64,000 nt of DNA from an uncultured Methylobacter sp. (GCA_903832775.1 CAILCX010000062.1:1-64000), one strand, 5' to 3'. Shown: positions 11,605-22,943, counted from the stretch's first letter. Numbers and translations: made by a program. The notes: generated by a model not told the origin, from the sequence alone.

Positions 11605-12144
11605 ATGCTTGAAGAAATTAAGCGCATACAGGCGACTGCTGATTTATTGCACAGCGAACAGGAGGTCGAAGTCGCCATCGATAATATGGCCAAGGCAATC
11701 AATATCGCGTTTGCCGATCACAATCCGTTATTACTTTGCGTTTTAAACGGTGGCATTCCAACCTTCGGTAAGTTATTGACCCGATTAACTATTCCGTTAA
11801 CCATAGATTCGATCAACGCAAGTCGTTATCAAAATCAGACCACAGGTGGCAGTATCGAATGGCGGGTCAAACCGCAAACACCACTCAAAGGCAGAACTGT
11901 GCTGATCGTTGACGATATCCTTGATGAAGGTATTACGCTTAAAACGATAGTCGATTATTGCCAAGAACAAGGCGCATCTGCTGTTTTTAGCGCTGTGTTA
12001 GTAGACAAAATACTCGATCACCAAAAACCGGTAAAAGCAGATTTTATAGGGCTAAGGTTAGAAAATCGGTATTTATTCGGTTACGGCATGGACTACAAAG
12101 GCTATTTACGAAATGCTCCAGGAATTTTCGCCTGCAAGGAATAA
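11605..12144 (+). CDS. hpt: hypoxanthine-guanine phosphoribosyltransferase
   Basis: PRPP motif VLIVDDILDEGITL; downstream of nagZ. Confidence 0.9.
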   Translation: MLEEIKRIQATADLLHSEQEVEVAIDNMAKAINIAFADHNPLLLCVLNGGIPTFGKLLTRLTIPLTIDSINASRYQNQTTGGSIEWRVKPQTPLKGRTVLIVDDILDEGITLKTIVDYCQEQGASAVFSAVLVDKILDHQKPVKADFIGLRLENRYLFGYGMDYKGYLRNAPGIFACKE

Positions 12145-12149
12145 ACAAC

Positions 12150-12887
12150 ATGACTAAATTAGCGATCATTGGTGGCACTGGTCTGACGCACCTTGAAGGT
12201 TTAAACATCATAAAGCATGAGCAAATAAACACGCCTTACGGCTCACCTTCTGCTGAGATTGTTACCGGTGAACTTAATCAATGTCAGATTATCTTTTTGG
12301 CCAGGCACGGCAATCCACACTTGATTGCACCGCACAAAATAAATTATCGGGCTAATCTCTGGGCGCTAAAGCAACTTGGCGTTGAGCAGATTATTGCTGT
12401 TGCCGCTGTAGGTGGTATTAGCAGAGACATGGCGCCAGCACATCTTGCCATTCCTGATCAGATTATTGATTACAGCTATGGCCGAAAACATACTTTTTTT
12501 GAAGAGGAGGCCGTCACTCATATTGATTTTACTTATCCGTACAATCAAGAGCTACGTTCTCGTCTGATTTGTGCTGCAGTAAAAGCCGATATAAAAATTA
12601 GCCCACTAGGAACCTATGGTTGCACGCAAGGTCCTCGCCTGGAAACTGCGGCAGAAATACGGCGTATGGAAAAAGACGGTTGCGACCTTGTTGGCATGAC
12701 CGGTATGCCGGAAGCGGCTTTGGCTAAAGAACTGGGTATAGCTTATGCGTCAATCAGTGTAGTCGCGAACTGGGCTGCAGGAAAAGCTGAGGGAGAAATT
12801 ACCATGGCAGAAATCGAGCGGCATCTCCATAAAGGCATGGCTAATACCGCTGAATTACTGAAGGCTTTTGTGGGTTGGGAACGATAA
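12150..12887 (+). CDS. mtnP: S-methyl-5'-thioinosine/thioadenosine phosphorylase family
   Basis: LAIIGGTGL, LARHGNPHLIAPHKINYRANLWALKQLG, GTYGCTQGPRLETAAEIRRM. Confidence 0.9.
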   Translation: MTKLAIIGGTGLTHLEGLNIIKHEQINTPYGSPSAEIVTGELNQCQIIFLARHGNPHLIAPHKINYRANLWALKQLGVEQIIAVAAVGGISRDMAPAHLAIPDQIIDYSYGRKHTFFEEEAVTHIDFTYPYNQELRSRLICAAVKADIKISPLGTYGCTQGPRLETAAEIRRMEKDGCDLVGMTGMPEAALAKELGIAYASISVVANWAAGKAEGEITMAEIERHLHKGMANTAELLKAFVGWER

Positions 12888-12977
12888 TAAATTCCTGAGA
12901 GCGATGCCTAAGACGCGACTAATGTTTCAGCACGCGACGAATGCATAACTCCCGCAACTTGCTTTAATTCATTAAAA

Positions 12978-13457
12978 TTAATGATGGCAACCGGCGCCAT
13001 GAATATGGCCATGGGACATTTCTTCTTTAGTCGAAGGTCTTATTTCTACAACTTCCACATCAAAAGTTAAAGGGACTCCTGCCAGTGCATGATTACCGTC
13101 AATAGTAATTTGATCACCCTCAATTTTAACGACAGTCACTTCACCAGCACCGGAACCAAGATCAGCATGAAATTGCATACCCAGTTCAATTTCATCAATG
13201 CCTTCAAACATTTCACGAGGGATAACCTGAATCATCTCATCACTTTGTTCACCATAGGCATCTTCAGCAGCAATACGAACTTTAAATTTGTCACCAACTG
13301 CTTTGCCATATAGGGCATCTTCCAGACCGGAAATAATATTTCCTGTGCCATGCAAATAAACCAAAGCCTCATCACCTATTGAACTATCAAGAACTTCGCC
13401 TTCGTCGTTAGTCAAAGTGTAGTGAATTGAAACCGCCATATTGTCAGCTACTTGCAT
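12978..13457 (-). CDS. slyD: FKBP-type peptidyl-prolyl isomerase, SlyD type
   Basis: YTLTNDEGEVLDSS, YLHGTGNIISGLEDAL, IF-domain insertion, His-containing tail. Confidence 0.93.
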   Translation of the reverse strand: MQVADNMAVSIHYTLTNDEGEVLDSSIGDEALVYLHGTGNIISGLEDALYGKAVGDKFKVRIAAEDAYGEQSDEMIQVIPREMFEGIDEIELGMQFHADLGSGAGEVTVVKIEGDQITIDGNHALAGVPLTFDVEVVEIRPSTKEEMSHGHIHGAGCHH

Positions 13458-13610
13458 GGTAAAAACCTATTTGTAATTTAAAAGCGGGATATGATAGAGA
13501 GTTATAACCTTTTTGTCTGAAAATATTTCAAATGATTGGGTTAATGTAATGTCTAGGAGTGAGTTTAAAGATAGTAATGCTTCGTGTAAATAATGGGATT
13601 TATCGTTGAT

Positions 13611-15425
13611 CTATAATATTTTTTCTATTTGAAATACACTTTGTTCCAGCAAATGTTCACTCGGTCTACCAAAAATATAACCTTGCCCATAATTAACCCC
13701 AATTTTTCTTAAAAGACTAATTGCTTCAGGGGTTTCAACAAATTCAGCGATGGTTTTTTTGCCCATTTTATTGGCAATCTGATGCATGGAGCGAACCAAC
13801 ATCTGGTCGGTTTCATCATTAACAAGATTGGAAATAAATTGACCATCGATTTTTACGTAATCTACCGGGAATGTTTTAAGGTAGTTAAAAGAACAAAAAC
13901 CTGCGCCGAAATCATCCAAAGCAAAACGGCAACCCAAGGCACGAATTCTATTAATCATAGAGCGGGTTTGTTTATAATTTTCTACGGCTGCGGTCTCGGT
14001 AATTTCAAATGTTAAGCGTTCGGCTCTAACGCCTGTCATTTCAAGCTTTTGCTTGATCATCGGCAATAAAGAAAGATCCTGGAAAGCAACACTTGAAAGA
14101 TTGATCGCCAAACATATATGAGCCAGTCGGGGTGGTAATGCTGCAAGATAATCAATAGCTTTTTCAACTACCCATAAATCAATACCGTGTATTAATCCCA
14201 TTCTTTCGGCTGCAGGAATAAACTCGTAAGGCTCAATTACGGCTCCGGTTTCATTTCTTAAACGTATTAATACTTCATAATGAGAAATCTCGCCATTGCT
14301 CAGTTTAACAATGGGTTGAAATACCAGGAAGAAGCGCTCTTTTATCAAGGCTTCTCTTAGAATCGGCACCCAATATATATCTCGATGCCTTTCCCTGACT
14401 ACCGTATCTTCTATATCATATTTCCAAACCTTGTTTCTTCCGTAAGTTTTGGCCATACAACAGGCCTGATGAGCCTGAGAAATCAATTCGCGTGGATGCA
14501 CCATTGTTTTTGATGAGTTCAGAGAACTTAGTCCAATAGACGCGGTAATATTGTAGGCAATCGACCCAATAACAAAACGAAAGTCATCCAATCCGGTTAA
14601 AATCTTTTGCGACCAAGATTCTGCTTGTTGAAGGGTGCAATTAACCAGGAAAAGACCAAATTTATCCGAATCAATTCTCGCCAAAACCCCAACATCATTT
14701 AACGTTTTTCTTATTAAAGAGATTACTTCTATGAGTAAACGGTCACCAACATCAAAACCTTCCAATTCATTTAACAAGCTAAAACGGTCAAGGTCAATAA
14801 ACAATAATGCGCTGTCCAGAGAAAAGTGCCTGCTTATATTTCTGCTCAATGTTAGCTGGATGTGCTGTTCCAAACTGCTTCTATTCAACAGTCCAGTTAA
14901 TTCGTCATGTATAACTAAATACTGAATTCGGGCATCTATGAGTTTTCTTTCGGCTAATTCTGTAAGTAAAATTTCTTGTTGCTTGTAGCGTAAATATTTT
15001 TCATTTCTAAGTAGCGTAAAAAATTTAACGGCCATTAAAAACTCGATCGAACTAAAGTTTTTGTTTATGGAGTAAACCATTTTCTTGCTAGATAAAAGGG
15101 GGTCTTCTTCTGTTGAAAAGGGATCACTTTTTAAAACGATGACTGGAATAAATACACCGCCTTCCTCATCTGAAAAAGACTCACATAAAACATTAACCTG
15201 ACACTCTGGTAAATCTTCATTGATAATAATCAGGCTTATAGCTTCGGGATTTTCGTAATACAATCGGGTGATTTTATAAACTTCAGAGCCATTAACGGCA
15301 AACTTGAAATTGTAAAATCCATTATTTTGCAATTCATTAGTTAGCCTTGCTACTACAGACTCATTGGTCTCTGCAATAACAATAATCTCTTGTTTACGTG
15401 AATCCAAAACCACAGTAATCTCCAA
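13611..15425 (-). CDS. pseudo-receiver + degenerate GGDEF + EAL protein
   Basis: GGDEF site is ARIDSDKFG (degenerate); EAL residues intact (YEVLIRL, FEITET, DDFGAGF, VKIDG, AEFVE, GQGY). Confidence 0.9.
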   Translation of the reverse strand: MEITVVLDSRKQEIIVIAETNESVVARLTNELQNNGFYNFKFAVNGSEVYKITRLYYENPEAISLIIINEDLPECQVNVLCESFSDEEGGVFIPVIVLKSDPFSTEEDPLLSSKKMVYSINKNFSSIEFLMAVKFFTLLRNEKYLRYKQQEILLTELAERKLIDARIQYLVIHDELTGLLNRSSLEQHIQLTLSRNISRHFSLDSALLFIDLDRFSLLNELEGFDVGDRLLIEVISLIRKTLNDVGVLARIDSDKFGLFLVNCTLQQAESWSQKILTGLDDFRFVIGSIAYNITASIGLSSLNSSKTMVHPRELISQAHQACCMAKTYGRNKVWKYDIEDTVVRERHRDIYWVPILREALIKERFFLVFQPIVKLSNGEISHYEVLIRLRNETGAVIEPYEFIPAAERMGLIHGIDLWVVEKAIDYLAALPPRLAHICLAINLSSVAFQDLSLLPMIKQKLEMTGVRAERLTFEITETAAVENYKQTRSMINRIRALGCRFALDDFGAGFCSFNYLKTFPVDYVKIDGQFISNLVNDETDQMLVRSMHQIANKMGKKTIAEFVETPEAISLLRKIGVNYGQGYIFGRPSEHLLEQSVFQIEKIL

Positions 15426-15677
15426 ACAGTATTTTCAGGTGTATTATTCGATTAGCATAAATTTGCTAGAAATCATCGGCCAAAAACTATCGGCACGTAC
15501 ATAATTTCAGAAGCCCTGTTTATATTTTTATTGCTTCCAAAGCCCAAACTGTCTAAATTATCCATACTACTTATAATATTTTTATTAATATTGTTTCAAA
15601 TTAGAGTTTGCTTTAAAAGCACTAACTTGATTTTAGACTACATTCATAGATTATAGACAATAATAATTAAATTTTTT

Positions 15678-16517
15678 ATGTTACCGCCAACTTTTTCTAA
15701 TTTAATAATTTCAGATTTATTTAAGGGAGATCTTCAACTAACCTCCCCACCCAGTATCTATTTTGAATTGCAGAAAACAATTGAAAATCCAGATAAATCG
15801 ATTTCGGATGTTGGTTTTATCATTGAACAAGACCAAGCGTTATCAATACGAATGCTGAAAATTGTTAACAGTGCCTTTTTCGGACTTCCTCAGCCTATCG
15901 CCTCAATTAAACGAGCTATTAGCATTATTGGTGTTCAGTCATTACAGCACCTGGTATTAGCTACGGTTGTTATCGATAAGTTTTCTTCGATGCCAGGCGG
16001 CTTGCCTTCTATTCATGATTTTTGGGCCAGAAGTCTTCGCTGCGCGCTTATCAGTAAAGAGCTCTGCCTATACCGAAACAGCAAGTTTGATTTTGAAGAG
16101 ATATTCATTTGCGGTTTATTACACGATATTGGGCAACTGGTTTTTTATCGGAGAATTCCGGAGCTAGCTCGTCAGATTGGATTATTAGTTGAAGCAAGTA
16201 GCTTGGATGAGGTTGATACAGAAAACAATATATTGGGGTTTAATCATTATCAGGCGGGAACTGAATTGGCAAAATTATGGAAACTGCCGGAAATAATAAT
16301 TGCAACTATCAGTCAACATAATAATCCTGATCATACCAGTCAATTTGCGGGAGCCGCATCAATCATAGCAACCGCTAATTATCTGTGTAAAATGGATCTC
16401 GACAACTCTTATAGCAACAGCATTTGCAACGATATACCTCAGAATGTTTTGACTGGCATTGTTGAGGAAGCCGAAAATCAATTTGAAGCAGTATTTAGCC
16501 TGTTTTATCCGGGTTGA
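15678..16517 (+). CDS. HDOD domain protein
   Basis: SISDVGFIIEQDQALSIRMLKIVNSAFFGLPQPIASIKRAISIIGVQSLQHLVLA. Confidence 0.93.
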   Translation: MLPPTFSNLIISDLFKGDLQLTSPPSIYFELQKTIENPDKSISDVGFIIEQDQALSIRMLKIVNSAFFGLPQPIASIKRAISIIGVQSLQHLVLATVVIDKFSSMPGGLPSIHDFWARSLRCALISKELCLYRNSKFDFEEIFICGLLHDIGQLVFYRRIPELARQIGLLVEASSLDEVDTENNILGFNHYQAGTELAKLWKLPEIIIATISQHNNPDHTSQFAGAASIIATANYLCKMDLDNSYSNSICNDIPQNVLTGIVEEAENQFEAVFSLFYPG

Positions 16518-16623
16518 TAAGTTCGCTCAGACTTTGAAACCATTGGTTCAGGCTTGTCTTAGCGAACGAATCAAATTTAGTGGCTATTTATCTAACTGTT
16601 TCTCTTACTAGTCAGATTTAAAT

Positions 16624-17175
16624 TTACCACTGGGACTCGCCAGTTTCAGGATCGTACATTTCGTGAGAAATTGTATGTCTGTTTGCGATTAGTTCTTCAA
16701 TGCTGGGCGATAAGGTCATGGCGCGAGAGATTGCTAATTTCATCGCTTCATAATTGGTGCGATATAAATCCTTTCTATCCAGATCAGGATTTGTAGCGCA
16801 TTCAGGAGCAATCCACAACATTGCAATAATACACAGGTCGTTAGCTTTATCTGCAGGAATAACACCGGCAATGACACTGTCCAGGACCGCATCTGCGACC
16901 GCTGATTGAACGGGGCCGCCAAACAGATTGACATAATCAGTGGATTTGATGGTGACCTTTGGAACCATGATTGTTGCTGGCCGTACTTGCTGATTACAAG
17001 CCCGAATTGCAAACATGCGGGTATGACCGGCAGTTTGTCCCATCAGATTGGCAAAAGCGTTACCAACCGGCCCTTTTACGCTACCGATAAGTATTTCAGG
17101 CATTGCATCTGTACCTTGACCGTCACTTGCAAACACCGTCGCTTCACCGGTTCTAAACCAAATTGTATCTGACAT
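16624..17175 (-). CDS. divergent formaldehyde-activating enzyme (Fae) homologue
   Basis: GPVGNAFANLMGQTAGHTRMFAIRACNQQVRPATIMVPKVTIKSTDYVNLFGGPVQSAVADAVLDSVIAGVIPADKANDLCIIAMLW...YEAMKLAISRAM is Fae-like. Confidence 0.87.
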   Translation of the reverse strand: MSDTIWFRTGEATVFASDGQGTDAMPEILIGSVKGPVGNAFANLMGQTAGHTRMFAIRACNQQVRPATIMVPKVTIKSTDYVNLFGGPVQSAVADAVLDSVIAGVIPADKANDLCIIAMLWIAPECATNPDLDRKDLYRTNYEAMKLAISRAMTLSPSIEELIANRHTISHEMYDPETGESQW

Positions 17176-17358
17176 TAACGTTCTCCAAACAATTTTAAAA
17201 TTCCATTCTATGCTGTATGGGGCAGAAGGAGCAAGGTTGAAAGCTCACAACAAATCTCTGCTCAAGGTTCAAGCCTTTAGTTTCGAAATGATCTTTTCAT
17301 AACCGGTCATCATGTTAGAATCGACTGTCGCCCGTTAATAATATTTTAGGAGTAAGCC

Positions 17359-18879
17359 ATGCTTTATATCGAACCCAATCAAACCGGCTGTAAAGTAAAC
17401 TTCAAAGCCCGGTATCAAAATTTTATCGGCGGGCATTGGGTAGATCCTGTCGATGGGCTTTATTTTGAAAACTCCAGTCCGACCAACGGCAAAGTATTCT
17501 GTGAAATACCGCGTTCAAATGCCAAAGACATTGAACATGCTCTGGATGCTGCCCATGCTGCCAAAACTGCCTGGGGAGAAACATCGGTTACTGAACGGTC
17601 AAACATACTGTTAAAAATAGCTGACCGCATCGAAGCTAATCTTGAAACACTGGCGGTTGCGGAAACTTGGGATAACGGTAAGGCTGTTCGAGAAACATTG
17701 GCAGCGGACATTCCGCTATGTGTTGATCACTTTCGCTACTTTGCCGGCTGCATTCGTGCTCAGGAAGGTTCAATCGGCGAGATTGATAAAAATACCATTG
17801 CCTATCATTTTCATGAACCCTTGGGCGTAGTCGGGCAAATTATTCCCTGGAACTTTCCGTTGCTTATGGCCTGTTGGAAGCTGGCGCCGGCTATTGCCGC
17901 TGGCAATTGTGTGGTCATGAAACCGGCTGAGCAAACGCCGGCGTCTATTTTGGTTTTGATGGAAGTGATTGAAGACTTGATTCCCGCTGGTGTTATCAAT
18001 ATTGTCAACGGCTATGGTTCGGAAGCTGGACAAGCCTTGGCGACCAGCACCCGGATTGCAAAAATCGCTTTCACCGGCTCGACACCGATCGGCTCACATA
18101 TTCTAAAATGCGCGGCTGAAAATATTATTCCCTCAACCGTTGAGCTGGGAGGAAAATCACCGAATATCTTTTTTGCAGATGTTCTGGAACAGGAAGACGA
18201 GTTTGTCAGTAAGTGTATTGAAGGAGCGGTGCTGGCATTTTTTAATCAGGGTGAAGTGTGTACCTGTCCGTCACGCCTGTTGATTCAAGAGTCTATTTAT
18301 GACGAGTTTATCGCTAAAGTCATAGCCCGTTCCAAGCAAATTAAACGCGGCAACCCACTGGATACGGAAACCATGGTCGGTGCGCAAGCCTCTAAGCAAC
18401 AGTTTGATAAAGTCCTTGGCTACGTGCAAATTGGCAAAGAGGAGGGTGCTGAAGTTTTATTGGGTGGTAAGATTGCGTCAGTTGGCAGTGGCTTTTCGGA
18501 AGGTTACTACATTGAGCCAACGATCATGAAGGGCGGCAATAAAATGCGCATCTTTCAGGAAGAAATTTTTGGCCCGGTCATATCGGTAACTACTTTTAAA
18601 GATGAAGCGGAAGCTCTGGCGATAGCCAACGACACACAATTTGGTCTTGGCGCAGGTCTTTGGACGCGAGACATGAACCGAGCCTATCGAATGGGACGAG
18701 GCATTCAAGCCGGTCGTGTTTGGGTGAATTGTTACCATCATTATCCGGCACATGCGGCCTTTGGCGGTTACAAAAAATCAGGTATAGGCCGCGAAAACCA
18801 TAAGATGATGCTGGACCATTATCAGCAAACCAAAAATATGCTGGTTAGCTACGACATTAATCCTTTGGGATTTTTCTAA
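17359..18879 (+). CDS. NAD-dependent aldehyde dehydrogenase (AldB/ExaC-like)
   Basis: [60 protein letters not shown]. Confidence 0.95.
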   Translation: MLYIEPNQTGCKVNFKARYQNFIGGHWVDPVDGLYFENSSPTNGKVFCEIPRSNAKDIEHALDAAHAAKTAWGETSVTERSNILLKIADRIEANLETLAVAETWDNGKAVRETLAADIPLCVDHFRYFAGCIRAQEGSIGEIDKNTIAYHFHEPLGVVGQIIPWNFPLLMACWKLAPAIAAGNCVVMKPAEQTPASILVLMEVIEDLIPAGVINIVNGYGSEAGQALATSTRIAKIAFTGSTPIGSHILKCAAENIIPSTVELGGKSPNIFFADVLEQEDEFVSKCIEGAVLAFFNQGEVCTCPSRLLIQESIYDEFIAKVIARSKQIKRGNPLDTETMVGAQASKQQFDKVLGYVQIGKEEGAEVLLGGKIASVGSGFSEGYYIEPTIMKGGNKMRIFQEEIFGPVISVTTFKDEAEALAIANDTQFGLGAGLWTRDMNRAYRMGRGIQAGRVWVNCYHHYPAHAAFGGYKKSGIGRENHKMMLDHYQQTKNMLVSYDINPLGFF

Positions 18880-18915
18880 AACTTTTTGCTGCTTAGTTTT
18901 GTTTAAACTAAAGCT

Positions 18916-18945
18916 AAGCACTTCGGGTTTTGGTCCCGAGTGCTT
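18916..18945. terminator. hairpin between ALDH and cysH (convergent)
   Basis: aagcacttcggg-ttttggt... paired with cccgagtgctt (one bulged base); weak U tract. Confidence 0.5.
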
Positions 18946-18955
18946 GGCATGTATG

Positions 18956-19675
18956 TTATTTGTTCAAATTTCCCGCATGTAAACCGCATTCTTTTTTTGC
19001 ACCGGACTCCCACCACCATCGTCCAACTCTTTCATGTTGATTTGGTAATACAGTGCGGGTGCATGGTTCGCAGCCTATGCTGATAAAGCCTTTTTCGTGT
19101 AAGTCGTTATAAGGCACTTGATAGGCTTCAATATAATCCCAGACTTGAGCCGAACTCCAGTTTAATAAGGGATTAAATTTAACCAACTGATGATTGTCAG
19201 TGGAAAAAGCGGTATCGATCTGTATTTCCGGAACAGCTTGCCGAGTATCTTGACTTTGGTCTTTACGTTGACCGGTAATCCAGGCATCGACATGTGTCAG
19301 CTTGCGCTTTAAAGGTTCAACTTTACGGATACCGCAACATTCCTGATGACCGTCTTCATAAAAACTGAACAGACCTTTGCTTTTAACAAAACCATCCAAT
19401 AAATCCCTGTTCGGGGTCAACAGTTCAATGTCGATTTGATAATTTTTCCGGACTTTTTCGATAAAACGATAGGTTTCAGGATGCAGACGTCCGGTATCTA
19501 GAGAAAAAACCTGAAGGTCTTTTCTAATCGCCAACGCCATATCTATTAAAACTACGTCTTCGGCGCCACTGAAAGAAATCGCTATATTATCGAAAAGCTC
19601 AAAGGCTTTTTTCAATATGACGCGCGGATTTTTGCCATCCAGTTCGGTTTGTAATTGTTCTATATCGAGGGTCAT
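18956..19675 (-). CDS. cysH: assimilatory APS/PAPS reductase, [4Fe-4S] type
   Basis: [33 protein letters not shown] and ECGLH. Confidence 0.93.
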   Translation of the reverse strand: MTLDIEQLQTELDGKNPRVILKKAFELFDNIAISFSGAEDVVLIDMALAIRKDLQVFSLDTGRLHPETYRFIEKVRKNYQIDIELLTPNRDLLDGFVKSKGLFSFYEDGHQECCGIRKVEPLKRKLTHVDAWITGQRKDQSQDTRQAVPEIQIDTAFSTDNHQLVKFNPLLNWSSAQVWDYIEAYQVPYNDLHEKGFISIGCEPCTRTVLPNQHERVGRWWWESGAKKECGLHAGNLNK

Positions 19676-19710
19676 TGTGAGATGTTATCCAGGTTGCTGC
19701 GCTTTGGGCT

Positions 19711-21297
19711 TTATACTTGCAAAAAATATTGCTTCAAATAATCTTCGAAAGGAATTTGTTGGTCACTCTCAATTTCTTGCTGTTTGACATGAGACTCAGC
19801 GGCCATTTCCATAAACTGTTGTTCTTGAGACTGATCCAGCGGCTTGTCTTTAAAATACTGAGCGTGTTCGGCCGATGTATTTAAGGCAAAACGGGCAAAG
19901 GGTTGTTTAAGTTGCGCCATCTGTTCCAGCATCTGAGCCGATGCGGTTAAATCCGGATTTTCAATTAACTGGCCTTGCTTTGCTAAGGAAGAACTGTAGG
20001 GTTTATGGGTATTGTCGAGATCCAAAACGGCACATACAGCTTGCATGGATTCAAGAATTTCTCCCGCCCAATCACGTAAAAGAACTTTCTGATTGCCTTG
20101 GGTAAGTTCGAGTCCGGGTTTTCTGCCTAGATGAGAAACAGCTAGTTGATTGGCGTTGTTAATTTGATGTTCCTTATCGGATGTTTGTGGGCTGTCTTGC
20201 AATAAACAAGTCAATAATAATGCCTCTATAAAGCGCGCTTTATGTTCATCTATCCCAATTGGATTGAATATATCCAGATCCAGGGAACGCATTTCTACAT
20301 AGCGAACACCACGACGTTTAAGCGCTAAAGTCGGTTTTTCTCCGGGATCGTTAATTTGCTTGGGGCGGATCGTGCTGTAAAACTCGTTTTCAATCTGCAA
20401 AATATTACTGTTCAACTGCTGATATTCGCCATCCACCTGAATACCAATTTTTTCGTATTCAGGATAGGGTGTGTTAATGGCAGCGCTCAAGCTATTCACA
20501 TAGCCTTCAATCGAGTTGTAATCAATTCTTAGATTTGCCTGGTTTTCACTCTTGTAACCGATATCGCTCATCCGTAAGGAAGTTGCATAAGGATGGTAAA
20601 GTGTCCCATCATCAAATTCATCAAATTGCGCCATCAACGCAGGGCGACTGTTAAAAAAGTTTTTGCAAATCGCTGGTGAAGCGCCAAATAAATACAGTAT
20701 TAACCAACCCATCCGTTGAAAGTTTCTGATCAGGCCGAAGTAGGCCGCATCGGTAAACTGTTCAAGTGTCAGTGAGCTATGCTTTTGCTTATGTAAAACA
20801 GGCCATAAGGTCTCAGGCACTGAATAATTAAAATGGATACCAGCAATAGACTGCATGGTTCTGCCATAACGATGCCACAAACCATGGCGATAAACATGTT
20901 TCATCCGACCTATATTGGACGATCCATATTCGGCAATCGGTATGCTTAGGTCGCCATTAATGCCACATGGCATGCTGGCACCCAGTAGAATTTCGTTATC
21001 CAGATTTTTATAAACAAACTGGTGAATATTGCGCAGGTAGTTTAACGAATCTTTTATGTCCGCAAACGGTGGAGTAATTAATTCGATCAGTGCTTCAGAA
21101 TAATCCGTGGTGATATAAGGATGCGTTAAAGCAGCACCAAGCGCTTTGGGATGCGTTGTTTGGGAAATAACGCCCTCTTTGGAAATACGTAAGCTTTCCT
21201 TTTCTATTCCTTTAAGCCCCCCGCAAAGTAGATGCTGTTGGCCGTTTGCATTCAGTTGATCCAAGCCTGTTAAAAGCGCATTATTCACATTAGTCAT
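19711..21297 (-). CDS. gshA: glutamate-cysteine ligase
   Basis: GGLKGIEKESLR, ALTHPYITTDYSEALIELITPP, RGVRYVEMRSLDLD. Confidence 0.96.
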   Translation of the reverse strand: MTNVNNALLTGLDQLNANGQQHLLCGGLKGIEKESLRISKEGVISQTTHPKALGAALTHPYITTDYSEALIELITPPFADIKDSLNYLRNIHQFVYKNLDNEILLGASMPCGINGDLSIPIAEYGSSNIGRMKHVYRHGLWHRYGRTMQSIAGIHFNYSVPETLWPVLHKQKHSSLTLEQFTDAAYFGLIRNFQRMGWLILYLFGASPAICKNFFNSRPALMAQFDEFDDGTLYHPYATSLRMSDIGYKSENQANLRIDYNSIEGYVNSLSAAINTPYPEYEKIGIQVDGEYQQLNSNILQIENEFYSTIRPKQINDPGEKPTLALKRRGVRYVEMRSLDLDIFNPIGIDEHKARFIEALLLTCLLQDSPQTSDKEHQINNANQLAVSHLGRKPGLELTQGNQKVLLRDWAGEILESMQAVCAVLDLDNTHKPYSSSLAKQGQLIENPDLTASAQMLEQMAQLKQPFARFALNTSAEHAQYFKDKPLDQSQEQQFMEMAAESHVKQQEIESDQQIPFEDYLKQYFLQV

Positions 21298-21461
21298 AAA
21301 ATGAAGGCATTCCCTGTTGTCCTGTTATTTAGATCATTATAAAGAGTTTAACGGATTGAAGAAATAAGCTTCCAATTTAAAACCAGACCATCACCTTTAT
21401 TAGAAAACAAACCATCTCCAGAACATCTATAATCATCAATTTATCTTCAAGGATAATAGTT

Positions 21462-22943
21462 ATGTTTGAATCGGCAGAACTTGATCACAAAATAGACAAA
21501 GCTACTTACGATGAAGAAGTACCCAAATTACGTGAGGCACTGCTGGAAGCGCAGATGGATTTGGCAAAGCAATCCAAATTCCCGGTTATTATCCTTATTG
21601 GTGGACTTGATGGCGCTGGTCGAGGCGAAACCGTCAACTTGCTGAATGAATGGATGGATCCTCGATTCATCCAGACGCATGGCATGGGCGAACCTTCTGA
21701 TGAAGAACTGGATCGCCCCATGATGTGGCGATTCTGGCGCGAACTGCCACCCAAAGGCAAGATTGGAGTGTTTCTTGGTTCCTGGTATACCTGGCCGATA
21801 CTGAATCGGGTGGCAGGGCTCACTGAAGACGGTGATCTTGATCAAAGTATGGAACGCGCCAAACGTTTGGAAAAAATGCTCACCGATGAAGGCGCGCTGA
21901 TCATAAAATTCTGGATGCATTTATCAAAGAAAAAACAGGAAAAGCGCCTGCAATTGCTTGAGGAAAATCCAAAAACACGCTGGCGGGTTACCCATCGTGA
22001 CTGGAAACATTTTAAGAAATACGACAAGTTTCGAGTCGTGCATGAAAAGGTCATACGTTATACCAGTACCGCTGAGGCCCCGTGGACCATCGTTGAAGGC
22101 TATGATCCGCATTATCGTAGCTTGACTGTGGGCAAGGTCATTCTTGAAGCGATCCGTAATCGTCTGGATGATACCGAGATCAAAACAGCCGAAGTTCAAG
22201 CGCCGCCATTACCATCTATAGATCATCTGAATATTCTAAAAAACCTGGATTTGACTCAATCGATCGAAAAAAAACAATTTAAGAGTGAACTGGAAAAATA
22301 TCAGGGCAAGCTTGCGTTGTTGACCCGCGAAGCCAAGTTTAAAGAACTAACTGTCATTGCCGTATTTGAAGGTAATGATGCCGCAGGCAAAGGCAGTTCA
22401 ATTCGTCGAATTACCAGTGCCTTGGATGCGCGACGATATAATATCATTCCTGTCGCCGCGCCTACTGAAGAAGAACGTGCCCAACCTTATTTGTGGCGTT
22501 TTTGGCGACACATTCCCCGGCGTGGACGGGTGACCATTTTTGATCGCTCCTGGTATGGCCGGGTATTGGTTGAGCGGGTTGAAGGTTTCTGTTCAAAAGC
22601 AGACTGGATGCGTGCTTACAACGAGATCAATGATTTCGAAGCACAACTGGTGCGGCACAAGATTGTAGTAATCAAATTCTGGCTCGCAATCAGCAAGGAC
22701 GAGCAACTGGTACGCTTTAACGAGCGGGAAAAAATTAGCTTTAAACGGTTCAAGATTACCGATGAAGACTGGCGAAACCGTGAAAAATGGGAAGACTATG
22801 AACAAGCGGTTTGCGATATGGTTGATCGAACCAGCACTGACTGTTCACCCTGGACCCTGGTTGAAGCCAATGACAAGAACTTTGCCCGTATCAAGATTTT
22901 AAAGACCTTATGCAGAGAAATTGAAGTGGCAATGGAAAAATAG
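21462..22943 (+). CDS. pap: polyphosphate:AMP phosphotransferase (two PPK2 domains)
   Basis: GLDGAGRGETVNLLNEWMDPRF and C-terminal EGNDAAGKGSSIRR ... FDRSWYGRVLVERVEGF. Confidence 0.93.
   Translation: MFESAELDHKIDKATYDEEVPKLREALLEAQMDLAKQSKFPVIILIGGLDGAGRGETVNLLNEWMDPRFIQTHGMGEPSDEELDRPMMWRFWRELPPKGKIGVFLGSWYTWPILNRVAGLTEDGDLDQSMERAKRLEKMLTDEGALIIKFWMHLSKKKQEKRLQLLEENPKTRWRVTHRDWKHFKKYDKFRVVHEKVIRYTSTAEAPWTIVEGYDPHYRSLTVGKVILEAIRNRLDDTEIKTAEVQAPPLPSIDHLNILKNLDLTQSIEKKQFKSELEKYQGKLALLTREAKFKELTVIAVFEGNDAAGKGSSIRRITSALDARRYNIIPVAAPTEEERAQPYLWRFWRHIPRRGRVTIFDRSWYGRVLVERVEGFCSKADWMRAYNEINDFEAQLVRHKIVVIKFWLAISKDEQLVRFNEREKISFKRFKITDEDWRNREKWEDYEQAVCDMVDRTSTDCSPWTLVEANDKNFARIKILKTLCREIEVAMEK

Noticed and set aside
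21462-22200. Degenerate N-terminal PPK2 domain (GAGRGE, LGSWY) as a novelty
   Set aside because: Loss of catalytic residues in the N-terminal half is, to my knowledge, normal for two-domain polyP:AMP phosphotransferases.
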